Positions 15,461-19,173 of a stretch of DNA of 19,173 nt are shown piece by piece. The position numbers and the translations under genes are program-made. The stretch's first letter is position 1. Each line of letters starts with the position of its first letter. The notes under the pieces were generated by a model, which saw only the letters and a program-made list of their open reading frames with translations, was not told where the DNA came from and did no database searches. Source of the DNA: Deltaproteobacteria bacterium (lineage in GTDB: Bacteria > Desulfobacterota > Desulfobulbia > Desulfobulbales > Desulfobulbaceae); NCBI GenBank assembly GCA_013151365.1, contig JAADIK010000155.1:1-19173 (forward strand), written 5' to 3'.

Positions 15461-16021
15461 TTATGGCATACCGCAGGCAGCGAGCAAACGCTCGTCCTCG
15501 GATTCCTTCAGAACAATGGCCTGGGCGGGACACTCTGCCACGCAGATGCCGCAGGCCCGGCATGTTTCGACCTCGATAACGGCAACGCCGTCACCATCGA
15601 TTTTCGGGATACTCCAGGGGCAGACCCGAACACAGGTCAGGCAGGAAACGCAGAGGTCGCGTTGTACCTCGGCCGCCTTGCCTTTGGCAACCAGCTGTTC
15701 GCGGGTCACATAACCCTTTTTGAGCGCCAGCTTGGCAACGGCCCCGATAATATCGGCAAAACCGACTTCCTGCGGACAGACCGGCACGCAACTCCGGCAA
15801 CCGGAGCAGTACCAGAGCAGGTCCGATGACAGCAGGCGTTCCGACAGGCCCATGCGGATCATGTGGATGATCTTGCGGGGATCAAACTCGGGAATGGCCT
15901 GGCTCACCGGACAGATTCCGGAACAGGCACCGCAGGAAAAACAACTGTTTAAGTGCTCACCCCCCGGCTCGGCCATGACTTCGGCGCTGAACGCGGGATT
16001 TGTTACCATTTTTTTTGCCAT
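15461..16021 (-). CDS. HdrC-like protein fused to a two-cluster ferredoxin domain
   Basis: This 186-residue cytoplasmic protein should bind four [4Fe-4S] clusters. The N-terminal half looks like HdrC, with CFSCGACSGICP (C27, C30, C33, C37) and WYCSGCRSCVPVCP (C72, C75, C78, C82). The C-terminal half is a ferredoxin pair, CVSCLTCVRVCP (C124-C134) and CRACGICVAECP (C154-C164), resembling the C-terminal tail of HdrA that accepts electrons from MvhD in methanogen complexes. The gene leads an operon with mvhD-like, metV and moeA-like genes and has its own promoter. GGTGA 5 bases before the ATG can act as ribosome site. It is probably an electron relay; no catalytic HdrA or HdrB is encoded here. 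Confidence 0.87.
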   Translation of the reverse strand: MAKKMVTNPAFSAEVMAEPGGEHLNSCFSCGACSGICPVSQAIPEFDPRKIIHMIRMGLSERLLSSDLLWYCSGCRSCVPVCPQEVGFADIIGAVAKLALKKGYVTREQLVAKGKAAEVQRDLCVSCLTCVRVCPWSIPKIDGDGVAVIEVETCRACGICVAECPAQAIVLKESEDERLLAACGMP

Positions 16022-16103
16022 ACAATCACCAATCTGCAGAACGCTTTGTTTTCTCTATATTCGGTTTCACCTTTGCCCGCCGACAGGCGGCTGCAAAATA
16101 GAC

Positions 16104-16132
16104 ATTCTACCGTATGTTAAATTGTATGTCAA
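16104..16132 (-). promoter_or_regulatory. Sigma-70 promoter of the hdrC-mvhD-metV-moeA operon
   Basis: On the minus strand a perfect TTGACA (16132-16127) and TAGAAT (16109-16104) are separated by the ideal 17 bases. Transcription would start near 16097, about 75 bases before the first ATG. The leader contains a small hairpin (CCGCC-TGTC-GGCGG). Confidence 0.8.
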
Positions 16133-16187
16133 TATGCCGCGGCCAAGCTGTTTCGGAACCGCGCCGCCATGTCTTTTCCCTGAGTCG

Positions 16188-17030
16188 TTACGGCTTTTGC
16201 AATGGCTGGCAGACCGGGCAAAAATAAGTCGCCCGGCCGCCGAGTACCGTTTTTTTCAGCTCTTGCCCGCACTGTCGGCACCCGGCACCGGCCCGGCCGT
16301 ACACCTGGAACTGCAACTGAAAATATCCCGGTTCTCCGTCGGCGTCGAGAAAGTCGGAGATGGTTGAGCCGCCCGCCTCGATGGCCCGGGCGAGGACCGC
16401 CCGGCACGAGGCGACAACGTTTTGCCACGCGTCTTTTTTTATCATGTGAACAGGTGTCTGCGGATGGATTCCGGCGGCAAAGAGGATTTCGTTGGCATAG
16501 ATGTTGCCGATCCCCGCTACCATCCGTGAATCCATAAGAAAATTTTTTATAGCCTGTTTTTTTCCTTGAGCCCTGCGCCACATCTCGCCGGCATTCAACT
16601 CCTCGCTGAAGGGCTCCGGGCCGAGCCGGGCTGAAAATTCGTTCTCCAGGGCTGCCGCCTGCCACGGCGGCCAGACATAGACGGCGCCGAACCGGCGGGC
16701 GTCGTTAAAGCGCAGCTCCAGGTTGTTGTCCAGCAGCAGGCAAAGGTGATCGTGCCGGGCTCGGGAGTCGGCTGCCGGAAAAAGGCCGAGGTGGCCGCTC
16801 ATGCCGAGATGAACGAGGAGGACGCTCTTGTTGGTCATTCTGATCAACAGGTATTTCGCCCGCCGGTCGATGGCGGCCACCCGGCCGCCCCGGATGTAGA
16901 GATCGAGAAATTTCCGCGGCATGGGGGCGCGGAGCCGCCTGTTGCTCCAGCGGACGCCCTGGACGGTGCGGCCGACAAGGTGCGGCTGCAGTCCCCGGCG
17001 CGTAACTTCGACTTCCGGCAGTTCAGGCAT
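16188..17030 (-). CDS. mutM: Formamidopyrimidine-DNA glycosylase (Fpg/MutM)
   Basis: The 280-residue base-excision repair enzyme removes 8-oxoguanine and other oxidised purines and nicks the abasic site. The N-terminal PELPEVE supplies the catalytic proline and glutamate, exposed once Met1 is removed. K59 (RRAKYLLI), VHLGMSGHLG, FNDARRFG and VAGIGNIYANEILF are all conserved. The C-terminal zinc finger is complete, with CRQCG and FCPVCQ, and the arginine-bearing loop GGRATYFC. The start overlaps the phosphopantetheinyl transferase stop by 8 bp, so the two genes are cotranscribed. Nothing is unusual. Confidence 0.96.
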   Translation of the reverse strand: MPELPEVEVTRRGLQPHLVGRTVQGVRWSNRRLRAPMPRKFLDLYIRGGRVAAIDRRAKYLLIRMTNKSVLLVHLGMSGHLGLFPAADSRARHDHLCLLLDNNLELRFNDARRFGAVYVWPPWQAAALENEFSARLGPEPFSEELNAGEMWRRAQGKKQAIKNFLMDSRMVAGIGNIYANEILFAAGIHPQTPVHMIKKDAWQNVVASCRAVLARAIEAGGSTISDFLDADGEPGYFQLQFQVYGRAGAGCRQCGQELKKTVLGGRATYFCPVCQPLQKP

Positions 17031-17844
17031 GATGCTCTTTGCCGGGGTAAAAGGCCAGCACGAAACGATCCAGTTTGGCCGCGGTAATCCTGGCCGGCTG
17101 CGCTCCGCCGCCCGGATAATTCAAGTGGAGTGAAAAAAAATGATTCCGGTGCAGGCTGTGCAGGGAAAGGCCGTGGAAAACGGCCGGTTGATCGTGCAGC
17201 AACGCCTTCTTGAGGGCCTCCTTGGCGGACCAGAGCAGGGTAAGACGTTCCGTTTCTCCCAGTCCCTGCGCACAGCGCCGCAGGCAGTCAAGCTCATCGG
17301 CTGCCGCGAAACGGGATTGCACCTGGATGATTTTTTTGCTGATCTTCTGAATATCGATGCCGCACCGTTGCGTCCGGGCGGCCATGGCGACGGCATAGCC
17401 TCTGCTGTGAGATATGGAGATGCCCGGCCCGGGCCCGTGACCGCCATGGTGGATCAGTTCCGGCCGCCCGGTCTTGGCCGGCAGAATCGAGACGGCCGCA
17501 AACTCTTCGGCTTCCGGGGCGTTTACCCTGCCGTGCAGGCTGAGTGTCGCGTATTTGCAGGCCAACCTGCCGCCCAGCCACTCGCCTTGTCGCTTGGTAT
17601 AGGTATAGGTGGCGAAAAGCGCTTTCTCCCGCTCGGAGAGCAGGCCAAGCAGTATTTGCCGTTCCTCCTCGTTTTTCAGCTTTTCCGCCAGCGCGGCCAG
17701 GTCGATCAGGGCCAGGCAGAACGGCGAAGGGTCGTCGTGCCGGCAATAGCGGACAGGCAGGCCGGGGAGCAACGTATCGGCCCTGGTGAAAAATGATGAC
17801 AGGGAAAACGGCCGGCTGTCGGCGGCCAGACATTGTCTTGTCAT
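17023..17844 (-). CDS. 4'-phosphopantetheinyl transferase (Sfp-type)
   Basis: The 273-residue enzyme moves the phosphopantetheine arm of CoA onto a serine of an acyl or peptidyl carrier protein. The superfamily signature is clear: ISISHSRGYAVAM, CGIDIQ with magnesium ligand D164, and WSAKEALKK with E209. The extra N-terminal half and the length point to the Sfp/EntD group rather than the short AcpS type. No polyketide, peptide or fatty-acid synthase gene is next to it, so its target is unknown. It overlaps mutM. An AT-rich 75-base gap separates it from the divergent cvpA gene. Confidence 0.88.
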   Translation of the reverse strand: MTRQCLAADSRPFSLSSFFTRADTLLPGLPVRYCRHDDPSPFCLALIDLAALAEKLKNEEERQILLGLLSEREKALFATYTYTKRQGEWLGGRLACKYATLSLHGRVNAPEAEEFAAVSILPAKTGRPELIHHGGHGPGPGISISHSRGYAVAMAARTQRCGIDIQKISKKIIQVQSRFAAADELDCLRRCAQGLGETERLTLLWSAKEALKKALLHDQPAVFHGLSLHSLHRNHFFSLHLNYPGGGAQPARITAAKLDRFVLAFYPGKEHHA

Positions 17845-17865
17845 ATCCGGCCGGTGAAGTATAAT
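17838..17865 (+). promoter_or_regulatory. Candidate sigma-70 promoter of cvpA
   Basis: TTGTCA (17838-17843) and a perfect TATAAT (17860-17865) are 16 bases apart, with the start of transcription expected near 17872, about 48 bases before the cvpA ATG. The -35 box overlaps the first codons of the divergent phosphopantetheinyl transferase. Confidence 0.6.
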
Positions 17866-17919
17866 GAAAAAAATAAAGTCAACTGAACCTCTCTTAGCCC
17901 TCTATCCTATCGTAAGCAA

Positions 17920-18498
17920 ATGATCAATATCAGTGATATTACCTCATTCGACGTTATCGTTGCTCTGATTTTTATTGTTTTTATCATTCGCGGGGCCTGG
18001 ATCGGTTTTATGCGCCAGCTTGCCGCCTTCCTGGCCCTGGTCGGCAGTTACTGGCTGGCCGGCCGGTACAGCGATTATCTGATGCCCTATGTCGGGAGGT
18101 TTATTGAAAATCCCAAGGTCGTTTTTTTTATAAGTTTTGCCGTCCTTTTTATCGTCGGCGCCTTTCTCCTGATCCTGACCGGCAAAGCTTTGCAGCTGGT
18201 TATGGATATTTCCCTGCTGGGCTGGTTTGACCGCCTCCTCGGTCTCGGGCTTGGCGCGTTCAAGGCCTTTTTCGTGGCGGCCATTCTCCACATGGCCCTG
18301 AGCGCCGGCCTGTCGTCATCCAATAACCTGGTGCGCAACTCGCTGAGTTCCAAGTTCCTGGCCCGGGGCGCGGAAATTGTCCAGGAGGTCATTCGTAATC
18401 CTGAACTGCGCCGGCTTTTTATTCCCCGGGAACCGGCGATCAAACCGGACAAAAAGGCTTCCACTCCGGGGCCGGTCCGGGAAAAGAAACAGGTTTGA
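17920..18498 (+). CDS. CvpA-family membrane protein
   Basis: The 192-residue inner-membrane protein starts with NISDITSFDVIVALIF and the conserved IRGAWIGFMRQLAAFLALVG that defines the CvpA (colicin V production) family. Four hydrophobic segments are visible at about residues 10-28, 33-50, 66-88 and 103-127. They are followed by a polar, lysine-rich tail that would be cytoplasmic. CvpA proteins have been tied to colicin V export and envelope homeostasis, but the molecular role is unclear. No strong ribosome site is seen before the ATG. It is convergent with the next glycosyltransferase, with only 2 bases between the stops. Confidence 0.88.
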   Translation: MINISDITSFDVIVALIFIVFIIRGAWIGFMRQLAAFLALVGSYWLAGRYSDYLMPYVGRFIENPKVVFFISFAVLFIVGAFLLILTGKALQLVMDISLLGWFDRLLGLGLGAFKAFFVAAILHMALSAGLSSSNNLVRNSLSSKFLARGAEIVQEVIRNPELRRLFIPREPAIKPDKKASTPGPVREKKQV

Positions 18499-18500
18499 GT

Positions 18501-19173
18501 TCAGCCGCTCTTTCCCGGTTTGCCAGCCCGGGAGCCTTTGGTTCCGCCGTAATAGAGACGGGCCAGTTTTTCCGGGTTGACGCGGGCCAGGTAACCGGCA
18601 AGCATGACCTGGTTCAACAGGGTTGTCCTTGTTATGCCCAGGCGCTGCCAGCGCCGGGCCGAGGTCGTGACCGCGGCCGGGGCCACCCTGATCCTGCCGA
18701 GACGCCGCAGGCGGCGAATAAGATCAAGATCTTCAAGGATTGTCCGGTTGGCGAAACCTCCCGCCTGGTGGAATGTTTTCCTGCGGACAAAGATCGCCTG
18801 GTCACCATACACCATCTGCAGCAGTCTCGAGCGCAGGCCGACACCCCATTCAACGAGCCGCAGCCCTGCTCCCGGTCCATTGATTTTCAGCCGGAACGCT
18901 CCGGCCGCCGTTTGCGGCCGCCCAAGAATGGCGTGGACATGAACGGCAAAGTCCTCGGGCAAGCGGGTGTCGCAGTGCAGAAACAACAGGGTATCCCGGG
19001 AGGCGGCCCGGGCGCCTTGGTTTTGCTGCGGCCCCCTGCCCGGCCGGGAGGAGACCGCCAGGACCCCCGGCCGCCGGGCCAGATCCAGAGTGCGGTCCGT
19101 GCTGCCGCCGTCGGCGACAATAATCTCCGGCCGTGGCCGCGGCCCGGCCAACAGGTCGGCGAGCAGCGGCGCC
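18501..19173 (-). CDS. Family 2 glycosyltransferase, TIGR04283-like, N-terminus cut by window edge
   Basis: The frame stays open to the right edge, giving 224 codons; perhaps 10-20 N-terminal residues are missing. The protein has EIIVADGGSTDRT, the nucleotide-sugar site of GT-A enzymes, then GRGPQQNQGARAAS, LLFLHCDTRLPEDF (with the HxD metal site), VYGDQAIFVRRKTFHQAGGF and ILEDLDLIRRLRR. This series fits the TIGR04283 family, described as arsenosugar-linked glycosyltransferases, although members also occur without arsenic genes. No arsenic methylase or radical-SAM partner is visible here, so the specific substrate is uncertain. Confidence 0.87.
   Translation of the reverse strand, partial: APLLADLLAGPRPRPEIIVADGGSTDRTLDLARRPGVLAVSSRPGRGPQQNQGARAASRDTLLFLHCDTRLPEDFAVHVHAILGRPQTAAGAFRLKINGPGAGLRLVEWGVGLRSRLLQMVYGDQAIFVRRKTFHQAGGFANRTILEDLDLIRRLRRLGRIRVAPAAVTTSARRWQRLGITRTTLLNQVMLAGYLARVNPEKLARLYYGGTKGSRAGKPGKSG

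Overview
The window is about 19 kb of GC-rich, densely packed bacterial DNA. The gene content suggests an anaerobic Desulfobacterota (deltaproteobacterial) chromosome. The main clues are an HdrC-like/MvhD-like/MetV electron-transfer operon of the Wood-Ljungdahl type, a beta-barrel porin with signal peptide, a MoeA-like molybdopterin protein and a REC-GAF-histidine kinase. This assignment is inferred from gene families; no rRNA or other marker gene is present. I found no tRNA, rRNA, CRISPR array, transposase or phage gene.

Layout. (1) 1-2651, minus strand: a surface-polysaccharide block with a hexapeptide-repeat acyltransferase, a MurG/MGT-like GT-B glycosyltransferase broken by one frameshift, and a family-4 glycosyltransferase that runs off the left edge. 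(2) 2652-4704: a half copy of a dispersed repeat, an intrinsic terminator, a porin with a clear sigma-70 promoter, and a palindromic operator-like site in the gap to the divergent MFS gene. (3) 4705-8001: a DHA2-type MFS exporter convergent with a REC-GAF-HisKA-HATPase kinase. (4) 8002-11397: a complete 218-bp MITE-like element with terminal inverted repeats and a 6-bp flanking duplication, then a DinG/XPD-type helicase overlapping a long-chain polyprenyl diphosphate synthase. (5) 11440-12885, minus strand: elbB and hpt, separated by a long imperfect inverted repeat. (6) 12993-16021, minus strand: hdrC-ferredoxin fusion, mvhD-like, metV and a divergent moeA, read from one strong promoter, with a 52-bp miniature of the same repeat between mvhD and metV. 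(7) 16188-17844, minus strand: a 4'-phosphopantetheinyl transferase overlapping mutM. (8) 17920-19173: cvpA convergent with a TIGR04283-type glycosyltransferase that runs off the right edge.

Two observations stand out. The first is the hdrC-ferredoxin / mvhD / metV operon. It encodes a relay of iron-sulfur clusters that appears able to bring electrons to a methylenetetrahydrofolate reductase without an adjacent HdrA, HdrB or MetF. The second is a dispersed repeat family present in three different states (whole, left half, and miniature with the interior deleted), one of which carries a target-site duplication. The polyprenyl synthase and ElbB next to it both relate to isoprenoid metabolism. 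The helicase, mutM, hpt and phosphopantetheinyl transferase are housekeeping genes.
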